Shown piece by piece: positions 8,305-15,816 of a stretch of DNA of 64,000 nucleotides. A program made the position numbers and the translations under genes. Position 1 is the first letter of the stretch. The number at the start of each line of letters is the position of its first letter. Below the pieces are notes generated by a model, which worked only from the letters and a program-made list of their open reading frames with translations, had not been told where the DNA came from and made no database searches. The stretch is from positions 1-64,000 of the forward strand of contig JAIXHJ010000017.1 of assembly GCA_030145845.1 (NCBI GenBank), written 5' to 3'. Source of the stretch: Pseudomonadota bacterium. GTDB lineage: Bacteria; Pseudomonadota; Gammaproteobacteria; Pseudomonadales; Oceanobacteraceae.

Positions 8305-10191
8305 ATGCCTGCTTTAAGTCAGAACAGACGCCTTATTCAGATTGACACCCCCGCCGGTGCAGATGCCTTTATTGTTTCCGAACTGATCGGTGATGAATAC
8401 ATATCCGACCTGTTCCGCTATACCCTTGAGCTGTTCTCAGACAATCACGATATCAACCAGAAGGATCTGGTCGGTAAAGACGTCACGGTCAGCATATTTT
8501 CTGATAAAAACCCCGCAACCCGCTATGTTCATGGCTATATCAGCCACATGGCCATGCTGGATGTGACAGACGAAGGTCTGCGCCGTTACCGGATAGAAAT
8601 TGTACCCGGGTTCTGGTTTACCCGGCACGGATCAAAAAACCGCGTTTTCCATAAAAAAAGCGCCAAAGACATCATCAACGAAGTGCTGGGTGACTACTCT
8701 GCTGTGCTGAAGAGCCAGTTTAAAGCCAGCGGACCATTTCCGACACGGGAGTACTGTGTCCAGTTTGATGAAAGCGACTTCGATTTTGTTTCCAGACTGA
8801 TGGCCGAAGAAGGCATCAGCTATTACTTCCTGCACAGCGATGGTAAACATGAAATGGTTCTGGCCGACGACACCCAGGACTTCTTCGATGCGGAAGCCGG
8901 AAAGATTGAATACGATGGCGGCGGCAGCCAGCCGGCCAAAAATACCATCCACAGCTGGCAGAGAAACTACAATTACCATGTCGGTGGCTTCGATTTCCGC
9001 GATTACTGCGAATACACCACCACAAAAGACAACAAACAACTGGTCAAAACCAAATCCCCCCTTAACAACGTCAGCAGCTTCATCAGCAGCGGTTATGGCC
9101 TGAATCATTTTGAGGCCGACGGCGATACCAAGCACAAGTTTGTCGACAGCCAGAGTAAAAACAGCTGCGAACGGGCAGTGGAAGCTCAGGAAGCCGGTTT
9201 CGACGTTGCTCAGGGGACCAGTAATGTCATCACCCTGACCGCCGGCGGCCGTTTCCAGATTGAGCACTCACTGAGTTCAGAAACCGGTAAATACCTGCTG
9301 ACTCAGGTACACATCGTCGCCCGCGACGGGAATGGCAGCGATACCCATTTTTCCAACCGGTTTACCTGTGTGCCCAGCGATGTGATAGTCCGTCCGCGGC
9401 ATAATGATTTTGCCCGCAGAATTCTGACCCCTCAGGTCGCCACCATTGAAGAAGTCAAAGCAACCGCCAGTGACAGCTCCAGCGATCCTTTCACTCAGGT
9501 TAAGGTGGTGTTCCCGTGGAACAGTCAGCAGAATTCCTGCTGGGTACGCGTAGTGCAGCAGTTTGCCGGTAATGGCTGGGGGGCCAATTTTGTTCCGCGT
9601 GTTGGCCAGGAAGTCGTGATCACCTACATCAACGGTGACCCGGACCGCCCGCTGGTCACCGGAGCGGTTTATAACGGTACCAATAACGGGCCGGATTACA
9701 CCTCAACCCAGAGTGGCTGGAAAACAGCCATCAAAGACAGCAAATTCAACGAGCTGCGCTTTGATGATAAAAAAGGTGAAGAAGAAATTTATATGGAGGC
9801 GGGTAAGGATCATAACTGGCTTGTCCATAATGACCAGACCGGAACCATCGAAAACGATCAGACACTCATCATCGAAAACAACCGTACCGAAACCATCAAC
9901 TCCGGTAATGACAGCCTGACGATCAAGAAAGGCAACCTGAGCACGGAAGTAAGTGCCGGTAACCAGTCACTGAAAGTATCCAAAGGCACCTCGACCACTG
10001 ATGTCATGGGTGCCATCAAGGTGACATCCAAAACCTCAATTGAACTCAAGGTCGGTGCCAACAGCATCAAAATCGACCAGTCCGGCATCCAGATCAAAGG
10101 CACCATGGTGAAAGCCAAAGCCAGCGCCATGGGTGAGGTTTCTGCCGGCGGTATTCTGACCGTTAAAGGCGCCCTGACCAAAATTAACTAG
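8305..10191 (+). CDS. vgrG: Type VI secretion spike protein VgrG (TssI)
   Basis: 628 residues. The N-terminal gp27-like part starts QNRRLIQIDTPAGADAF and includes YRYTLELFS-like strands and REYCVQFDESDFDFVSRLM. The gp5 OB-fold lies around residues 400-455 (VKVVFPWNS, WVRVVQQFAGNGWG, PRVGQEVVITYINGDPDRP). A gp5-C beta-prism with the usual KDHNW and DQTLIIENNRTE repeats makes up the rest. It has no extra C-terminal effector domain, so cargo is expected to be carried by the downstream genes and PAAR tip. It heads a run of closely packed genes through the lipase. Confidence 0.97.
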   Translation: MPALSQNRRLIQIDTPAGADAFIVSELIGDEYISDLFRYTLELFSDNHDINQKDLVGKDVTVSIFSDKNPATRYVHGYISHMAMLDVTDEGLRRYRIEIVPGFWFTRHGSKNRVFHKKSAKDIINEVLGDYSAVLKSQFKASGPFPTREYCVQFDESDFDFVSRLMAEEGISYYFLHSDGKHEMVLADDTQDFFDAEAGKIEYDGGGSQPAKNTIHSWQRNYNYHVGGFDFRDYCEYTTTKDNKQLVKTKSPLNNVSSFISSGYGLNHFEADGDTKHKFVDSQSKNSCERAVEAQEAGFDVAQGTSNVITLTAGGRFQIEHSLSSETGKYLLTQVHIVARDGNGSDTHFSNRFTCVPSDVIVRPRHNDFARRILTPQVATIEEVKATASDSSSDPFTQVKVVFPWNSQQNSCWVRVVQQFAGNGWGANFVPRVGQEVVITYINGDPDRPLVTGAVYNGTNNGPDYTSTQSGWKTAIKDSKFNELRFDDKKGEEEIYMEAGKDHNWLVHNDQTGTIENDQTLIIENNRTETINSGNDSLTIKKGNLSTEVSAGNQSLKVSKGTSTTDVMGAIKVTSKTSIELKVGANSIKIDQSGIQIKGTMVKAKASAMGEVSAGGILTVKGALTKIN

Positions 10192-10200
10192 TGACTGACC

Positions 10201-10785
10201 ATGACAGATCTGATCAAAATCCAGGCGCTTACCGCCGAAGAACTGCTGAACGAATTCGAGCTCACCGAACCGGAGGCAGAAGCGGTTATTGTCCGGGACA
10301 CCGCCCCGCAGATCAGCATTGAGCGCCTGATGCAGCAGGGCTTTTACCAGGATGCCGTCAAACTGCTCGCCCACGGCCTGCCCAAGCGCGAAGCCGTATG
10401 GTGGGCCTGCCTCGCGGCCAGAAAAGCCCAGACGCCGGAAACCGATGAAGACAACGTCAATGCGCTGCTGGCAACCGAAACCTGGGCCCGGAAACCCACC
10501 GAGGAACACCGTCAGCGCTGCCGCGAACTGGGTGAAAAAACCCAGTATAAAAGTGCCGCCAGCTGGGCAGCTACATCAGCCTACTGGAGTACCGGCAGCA
10601 TGACCAACCCCGGTGATCCGGAAGTTCCGCCACCGCCGTATCTGTATGCTCACGCGGTGGCCGGCTGCATTACTCTGGCCGCAGCAACCATCGATCCGGA
10701 AAACGCAGAGCAGTACTACCAACTGTTCCTTACCCAGGGAATGGATCTCGCCCGTGGTGGTAACGGTCTGCTAGAAGGAGCATAA
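10201..10785 (+). CDS. VgrG-associated accessory protein (DUF6931-like)
   Basis: 194 residues, soluble and acidic, with no signal peptide. I recognise the type (TAEELLNEFEL at the start, then WWACLAARKAQTP and AASWAATSAYWS) as the small protein often placed between vgrG and PAAR genes. I believe it falls in DUF6931, but I am not certain of that label. It starts 9 bp after the vgrG stop and ends 2 bp before the PAAR start, so it is translated in the same operon. By position it could be an adaptor or chaperone for loading cargo on VgrG; no motif proves this. Confidence 0.7.
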   Translation: MTDLIKIQALTAEELLNEFELTEPEAEAVIVRDTAPQISIERLMQQGFYQDAVKLLAHGLPKREAVWWACLAARKAQTPETDEDNVNALLATETWARKPTEEHRQRCRELGEKTQYKSAASWAATSAYWSTGSMTNPGDPEVPPPPYLYAHAVAGCITLAAATIDPENAEQYYQLFLTQGMDLARGGNGLLEGA

Positions 10786-10787
10786 AT

Positions 10788-11081
10788 ATGGGTAAACCCG
10801 CATCACGAATCACTGATATGCATGTCTGCCCGGCCTCCACCGGGCCGGTGCCTCATGTCGGTGGGCCGATTGTCGTTCCCGGTGCGCCAACTGTCCTTAT
10901 CGGTGGCCTGCCTGCCGCAACCGTTGGCAGTATGTGTGTCTGCGTCGGCCCTCCGGACACAATCGCTTCCGGCAGTGGCACCGTCTTACTCAGCAATAAA
11001 CCCGCGGCACGCATGGGGGATTCGAGTGCACACGGGGGGAAAATTGTTGTCGGCTGCCCCACCGTACTGATTGGTGGCTGA
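10788..11081 (+). CDS. PAAR-domain spike-tip protein
   Basis: 97 residues with the PAAR layout: ASRITDMHVCPASTGPVPHVGGP, repeated VLIGG blocks, AARMGDSSAHGG and a final CPTVLIGG. PAAR proteins cap the VgrG trimer, binding zinc through His/Cys residues (His and Cys in MHVCP, His in SAHGG, Cys in VGCP are candidates). GAAGGAG lies just before the ATG. No C-terminal toxin is fused, so this is a bare tip whose partner effector is likely the lipase two genes on. Confidence 0.93.
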   Translation: MGKPASRITDMHVCPASTGPVPHVGGPIVVPGAPTVLIGGLPAATVGSMCVCVGPPDTIASGSGTVLLSNKPAARMGDSSAHGGKIVVGCPTVLIGG

Positions 11082-11085
11082 ACCT

Positions 11086-11643
11086 GTGAATACCGCCAGA
11101 TATACCACCAGAAAACTCTTTATTCCCTTTTTCATTGCTCTCATGGCAGTGGGATGCAATTCAGAAACAAGTGCGCAAAACCAAACCACTGAGGATACCG
11201 GCATGTCGTTAATTGGGCCTGGTGAAAAAGTCTACGTCACTTCATCACCCTTACAGGGAAAAATTCTGAATAACGGCACACCGGTTGCCAATGCCAGAGT
11301 CATACGGAAAGTCAGATCCAATCAGCATGAAGACTGGGTAACAGAAGAGTTCAGCACCGACGATCTTGGCAACTTCAGCCTGCCGGTAAAAGAAGAGTCA
11401 TATGATCTTGGCCTTGCACAATTCGTCAGCGCGACTCAGGTCGACATTGAAGTCGATGGCGAGTGGGTCAATGTCTGGTACAGCAACAACACCCGTGGCG
11501 AGCTTAATTCTGAATTCGGTGGTGAACCGCCGCAGGGATTAGTGTGTGATCTGACACAGAACGAAATCATCATTAACGGCAGTGGTTTCGGCATTCTGGC
11601 CAAATGCAGATGGAATAATATGCCGGATAGCAACGCTGAATAA
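11086..11643 (+). CDS. Putative lipoprotein, likely immunity to the adjacent lipase (DUF6795-like)
   Basis: About 186 residues from a GTG start at 11086, 4 bp after the PAAR stop; an in-frame TTG at 11071 would overlap PAAR. The N-terminus is a lipoprotein signal: hydrophobic core FIPFFIALMAVG then Cys, with lipobox AVGC. The mature part has a transthyretin-like strand pattern (GKILNNGTPVANARVIRKV, then DDLGNFSLPVKE) resembling DUF6795 proteins seen beside T6SS lipases. Periplasmic lipoproteins are the known immunity class for phospholipase effectors that attack membranes from the periplasm. The immunity role is inferred from position and localisation. Confidence 0.7.
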   Translation: MNTARYTTRKLFIPFFIALMAVGCNSETSAQNQTTEDTGMSLIGPGEKVYVTSSPLQGKILNNGTPVANARVIRKVRSNQHEDWVTEEFSTDDLGNFSLPVKEESYDLGLAQFVSATQVDIEVDGEWVNVWYSNNTRGELNSEFGGEPPQGLVCDLTQNEIIINGSGFGILAKCRWNNMPDSNAE

Positions 11644-11661
11644 TTATCAGGGAAAGTAACG

Positions 11662-12834
11662 ATGACTGAATTAAGCCCCTACAATACTGCACATCTCGCC
11701 GAAGGTGTATATGCCGTCAATGCCAATGATGCTCTGGCATTGCGTATTTTTCTCGCCAACCCATTATTCAAAAGCCAGCAACAGGAAGACACCCGACAAC
11801 TGCAGGCCGAAGTGGGTGGCCGTTTATTCCGCCATGCAGTGGATAATTTCGGAGTCATGGCAAAAGGCAGCGGTCAGTTCAAGGATGATGTCTTTATCAT
11901 ATTCCGTGGTACCACCGGCGCAAACAAAAACGCAGATGCCATCACCGATGCGCGTATCGGCATCTGTACATCAGAAACCAACCTGCCTGTGCACATCGGC
12001 TTCAATAACTCATTCACCAGCATGCTGCCGGAGATCAAAGCATTTCTGACAGAAACAGAATGCAAAGGCACCATCCATTGTATCGGCCACAGTCTGGGCG
12101 GTGCAGTGGCATCGCTGGCTGCAGACTGGGCATCCAGCAGCCTGACCAATCCGGTAAAACTCTATACGTACGGTGCCCCACGTGTCGGTACCGACTGGTT
12201 TGTCAAAAAGACAACCGAGACCATTGGTGCGGATAATATGCATCGTGTTTACCACAGAACAGATCCGGTACCTATGGTGCCGATTTATCCGTTCAAGCAG
12301 GCACCTTATGCCAATAACGGCCACTTTCTGCCATCGAATCAGCCACTGACCTCGGGCGAAGCCCACTTTATGAGAAATTATGTGGCATCGGTCAGAAGTG
12401 AATCCTGGGAAACCCTGTCACACAATCCGGTTGAACCGTACAACATCGAAATAGCGATTGAAAACTGGCTGAAATCGAAATCGCCGGTTGATTCAGAAAG
12501 TGCCAGTTTCTGGCAATGGGTGGATGCTGCGCTTGTTTACGTCATTAAGAAAATTGCTATGGGGGCGGTGCTTTTGCTGCAGGGAGCTGTCATCGGCCTG
12601 CACACCATCGTCGACAAACTCGCGTACATTCTGGCCAAAGGTATCAACCTGGCTGAGGAAATCAGCAGCTGGGTGATCCTGCTGATGAAAAAACTGATGC
12701 AGGCACTGAAAATCAAAGTGGAAGCAACGAAAGAAAAACTGACCCGCAACATGATGCGCTACGTGCTGACAAAAATGACAGAAGAAAGTACGCGTAATGC
12801 GCAGAAAGCGATCAGGGATATTGAGAAGAGTTAA
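11662..12834 (+). CDS. Class-3 lipase family T6SS effector (putative phospholipase)
   Basis: 390 residues. Residues ~76-240 are an alpha/beta-hydrolase of the lipase class 3 type: DDVFIIFRGTTG forms the oxyanion-side strand, GHSLGG (Ser144) is the nucleophile elbow, HRTDPVPMVP supplies Asp201, and AHFMRNY (His235) is the likely histidine. The C-terminal third is helical and amphipathic to hydrophobic (AMGAVLLLQGAVIGLHTIV, then SSWVILLMKKLMQAL), suitable for membrane association. No signal peptide is present, as expected for a T6SS cargo. It lies 18 bp after a lipoprotein gene and in the vgrG-PAAR operon, so delivery on this VgrG/PAAR spike is likely. Confidence 0.85.
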   Translation: MTELSPYNTAHLAEGVYAVNANDALALRIFLANPLFKSQQQEDTRQLQAEVGGRLFRHAVDNFGVMAKGSGQFKDDVFIIFRGTTGANKNADAITDARIGICTSETNLPVHIGFNNSFTSMLPEIKAFLTETECKGTIHCIGHSLGGAVASLAADWASSSLTNPVKLYTYGAPRVGTDWFVKKTTETIGADNMHRVYHRTDPVPMVPIYPFKQAPYANNGHFLPSNQPLTSGEAHFMRNYVASVRSESWETLSHNPVEPYNIEIAIENWLKSKSPVDSESASFWQWVDAALVYVIKKIAMGAVLLLQGAVIGLHTIVDKLAYILAKGINLAEEISSWVILLMKKLMQALKIKVEATKEKLTRNMMRYVLTKMTEESTRNAQKAIRDIEKS

Positions 12835-12903
12835 AGATAAAAAACTTATCTCATATAAATTAACAGTAAAATTTTTTAAATTATATTTTTTAGGGAAGAA
12901 ACC

Positions 12904-14214
12904 ATGTCAGGGATACAAATGACAGGTCATGTTACTCCATACGGAAATAAAGGTGCAGGCCGTGTTCTGCTTGCCAGTGAAAATATGCATGGCATTTTAA
13001 AGGGCTTCAAAGACATGAGCGAACAGGCCAGCGCAACCGGCTATCATGCACTTGCCGTTACCAGAGCAATAGAAAGCCTCAGGTCTTCAACGGTTCCGCT
13101 AAACTCCTTTGTGAAGAATGGTAATCCATCAAGAAGATGTCTGCAGCAAAGTGGCTTTGAAATCGAGTATGAACTGTGTGGCGACTACTATGGTGGACAT
13201 CAAACAGATGTTTTAATTATGGATGTGCGTCCCATCGTTCAAACCAGAGACGATGCTCATCGTTCTGCGTTATGGGATGTTACCTATGACGAAGATGAAG
13301 GCTGGCAAACTGGTGAGCGACCAACTGAATCAATCAAAAAATTTTCTTCTCTTTCCAAATCTATAGACAACCCTATAAAAGTAGGTATTAACGGTTATTG
13401 CGATGGTTTACAACATGCCGCCAAATTACTGCCTTTACATATCAGCCAGGGCCAGAAAAATGAAGAAATAAAACTACGTGCAACAGGTTACCCTTTGTTT
13501 TATGTTCCCTCCGATAAGTCGGCAGCCAAAGCTGGCTGGAAGTTTTTGAAGAAACTGGGCAATACCAGACTAGACAAAGAAGGAAAAGAAGCAGCTGGAG
13601 TACTGGCTTCCATTATGAAGGAAGCTCATGACAATGGCCTATTCGTTGAATGGACCAGCCACAGAGGTGGCTCACACATACTGACGGAAGCGATGAAAAG
13701 TCTGAGCAAAAATAATCCTGGTATTGATCTCCAAGGGCGTCAAAAGGTCTTTTTGAGCGACTTCACTTCCAGTTACGCCGAGACTGACAGGGCAAGAAGA
13801 GCTTTAGGTATGGCTATTGAACCAGGTAAAACCTGGTATAACTCAAACTCAGGATTAGCGCAAACAATCGGTGGTAGACAGCTTGGTATAGCTGACCTTG
13901 AATACTCAATGGACGAACTGAGTCGATCTCCTGAAAATGAGAAACTGGGGAGAGGTATTCTGATGTGTGGTAAAGTAGCATCTTCAGCCAAGAGTGCATT
14001 CAAAGGTGGTGCAGCCTTGGGTGGAATGGCATACATTATTGCTAACTACGGTTTCTCTGCAAGTGCCGCAACTGCTCTTATTAGTAGTATTACCGTCGCA
14101 ACTGTAGCAAAAGTGGGCAAAACCGGTCTGGCATCTATCCCCTCTCTCAATGAAGGCTATAACTCAGATGCTGGCAAAGCATTAATAGAAGCAACTAAAA
14201 AAATGCACGGGTAA
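12904..14214 (+). CDS. Unrecognised protein in T6SS island, possible effector
   Basis: 436 residues, not recognised. The coding DNA is AT-richer than the vgrG block. An AT-rich gap of about 70 bp precedes it, ending in GGGAAGAAACC before the ATG. There is no signal peptide. Residues ~245-275 carry EWTSHRGGSHILTEAM, which looks like a degenerate nucleophile-elbow or glycine-loop, and VGINGYCDGLQHAAKLL precedes it. Near the C-terminus is a glycine/alanine-rich hydrophobic stretch (KGGAALGGMAYIIANYGF and ATALISSITVATVAKVG) that could insert in membrane. Position after a lipase effector and coupling to a second unknown gene 4 bp later suggest an effector with a partner, or an accessory pair. Function is not assigned. 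Confidence 0.6.
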   Translation: MSGIQMTGHVTPYGNKGAGRVLLASENMHGILKGFKDMSEQASATGYHALAVTRAIESLRSSTVPLNSFVKNGNPSRRCLQQSGFEIEYELCGDYYGGHQTDVLIMDVRPIVQTRDDAHRSALWDVTYDEDEGWQTGERPTESIKKFSSLSKSIDNPIKVGINGYCDGLQHAAKLLPLHISQGQKNEEIKLRATGYPLFYVPSDKSAAKAGWKFLKKLGNTRLDKEGKEAAGVLASIMKEAHDNGLFVEWTSHRGGSHILTEAMKSLSKNNPGIDLQGRQKVFLSDFTSSYAETDRARRALGMAIEPGKTWYNSNSGLAQTIGGRQLGIADLEYSMDELSRSPENEKLGRGILMCGKVASSAKSAFKGGAALGGMAYIIANYGFSASAATALISSITVATVAKVGKTGLASIPSLNEGYNSDAGKALIEATKKMHG

Positions 14215-14218
14215 ATTA

Positions 14219-15283
14219 ATGATCTTTGGTACAGAAAAGAATCCGAAGGGACCTAAATGGTCCCGCGCAAGAAAAGTGGTGAAGGATATAGGGTTAGCCA
14301 ATATAACTTTTATGGCTCCACCTAATAGTGCACCATTTTCAGACCAGGACTGGGAGGCTCAACCAGACCATATCGATATAACTGACGATAGCGCATTCGA
14401 AAGCAATGAAACTGCAAAGTATGGTCTTTCGACTGCTCTAACCTGTTATGCAAACTCATGGGAATTCAGAGGCCTTCCAGTACTTCAGGGGTACTGCGGA
14501 CACGTAAATATGTTTTTACGTGTTTTGAGAAGATCAGATATACCGGTCAACCAAACTCTGCTAAATCCTGATGACTTTACTGAAACTGAATTGAATTATA
14601 TTGCATCATCATTTTTAGGAAAAAATCACGATGCAAGACGTGATGACCCCTACGACCTTACAGAGATAAAATGGCCAAACTATCTGGCACCATTAAATTA
14701 CCATTGGTTTAAAACTTCTTCTTCAGAAAACTGGTGTTATTTTGAAAACCAGTCTCTCGTTGATGGCCCTATATCTGTAATATTATTCACACCTCTTTCA
14801 GTCGATACATTCATTTCCCTTACCTTCGTTATTTTTCAGTCTGCAATGAATGCTGGCAACGCGTTTCGCGTTGAAAAGCGGGTACCCAGATCTAATTTCA
14901 TGAAATTGGTGAATAACATTATAGATTCAATTAAAATTGAGTTTAAAGAAGATGCTTTGCCTGAAGAGCAAATTCAGGCTCGTAATGCTTTCAACAGCAT
15001 GGACGTATTGCCTGTCATCAGACCAACGGAAAGCTATATAGAGCTCAGCAAAACGGTTATGCAGGCCTGGAGTTCACGAGGATACCGGGGAAAGTCGAAG
15101 TCAGAAGACAGTCATGCACACCGTGCAGCACCGGAAGAGGTCAGTCAGTTTATTGATTCTCTTATGGAAACAAGGTTCAGGGACAATGCCCTGAAGATCG
15201 GAGATATCATCTATCGGGATTTCGTCGATCAGTCTGCAAATGAAAAAGAGATCGCCGCCACTAAAAGTCTGGAAAACACCTGA
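14219..15283 (+). CDS. Unrecognised protein, possible partner or immunity of the preceding gene
   Basis: 354 residues, soluble, not recognised. It begins MIFGTEKNPKGPKWSRARKV, 4 bp after the previous stop, so the two are co-translated. A tryptophan/cysteine-containing stretch, ANSWEFRGLPVLQGYCGHV, lies near residue 90, and SVILFTPLSVDTFISLTFVIF around 190-210 is a hydrophobic core rather than a clear membrane helix. The C-terminus is charged and helical. AT-rich like its partner, which supports joint acquisition. A role as cytoplasmic immunity or as a second component is inference only. Confidence 0.55.
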   Translation: MIFGTEKNPKGPKWSRARKVVKDIGLANITFMAPPNSAPFSDQDWEAQPDHIDITDDSAFESNETAKYGLSTALTCYANSWEFRGLPVLQGYCGHVNMFLRVLRRSDIPVNQTLLNPDDFTETELNYIASSFLGKNHDARRDDPYDLTEIKWPNYLAPLNYHWFKTSSSENWCYFENQSLVDGPISVILFTPLSVDTFISLTFVIFQSAMNAGNAFRVEKRVPRSNFMKLVNNIIDSIKIEFKEDALPEEQIQARNAFNSMDVLPVIRPTESYIELSKTVMQAWSSRGYRGKSKSEDSHAHRAAPEEVSQFIDSLMETRFRDNALKIGDIIYRDFVDQSANEKEIAATKSLENT

Positions 15284-15816
15284 TAGCTGCTGTTTTAGCC
15301 GGTAATGTTTCGGATACGTTCCGGCTTCAGTCCATCACAGTAGTCTGACTTTCAACAGTGGTATGCTCAAGGTCAGTTTACCGGCTACGGCCTATTTTCC
15401 ACTCAAGTCCTGATAGCCAACATCCCACTCCGCACCGGAGCCAAAAGATCCCGCGCCAATGACATAACCACGTCACAGCCCCCCTCACGGGGATCACTGA
15501 GGCGCGCAGACACAGACTGACGAATCTGTGGACCACCAAAGCAAAGAAAAACTGATGCACTACGCGCTGACCAAAATGACGGCAGAAAGCCCCCGTAGTA
15601 CGCAGGCGGCGTACCAGGGAAATTGAACAGGGCTGAGGAAATGAATAGCTCGCCCTCCCCACAGCGAATGGAAAATACCCCGGCTGATTTCCTTTGCACA
15701 ACAAGCAACATCGCCGCAGTCTTCCGGGAAAGCAGCCTGCGGACCATCAGACGGTGGGCGTCCGGCTTCAGCCGCGCTAAAGTATAGGGATCCTATTTCA
15801 GCAACCGGACCCCGCT
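15284..15816. other. 533-bp gene-free region between T6SS island and glnE
   Basis: No intact gene. It contains a decayed fragment of a lipase 3' end (15518-15636). The last part upstream of glnE includes AAAGTATAGGG (about 15779-15789), a possible -10 for glnE. The rest shows nothing I recognise. Confidence 0.6.
15518..15636 (+). pseudogene. Relic of a second lipase effector C-terminus
   Basis: The frame AAAGAAAAACTG... encodes KEKLMHYALTKMTAESPRS, matching the last residues of the intact lipase (KEKL...MRYVLTKMTEESTRN). At DNA level the match includes AAAGAAAAACTG, CGCTGACC-AAAATGAC and CAGGGA-ATTGA-AG, with a 12-bp in-frame deletion and a +1 frameshift near the end. A weaker match extends upstream to CTGACGAATCTGTGGA. 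Nothing upstream of that resembles the lipase body, so only the 3' end survives. It marks an earlier duplicated or replaced effector cassette. Confidence 0.75.

Noticed and set aside
15378..15747. Minus-strand frames of 108 and 114 residues upstream of glnE
   Set aside because: Low-complexity translation with no family match; the region holds a plus-strand lipase relic.
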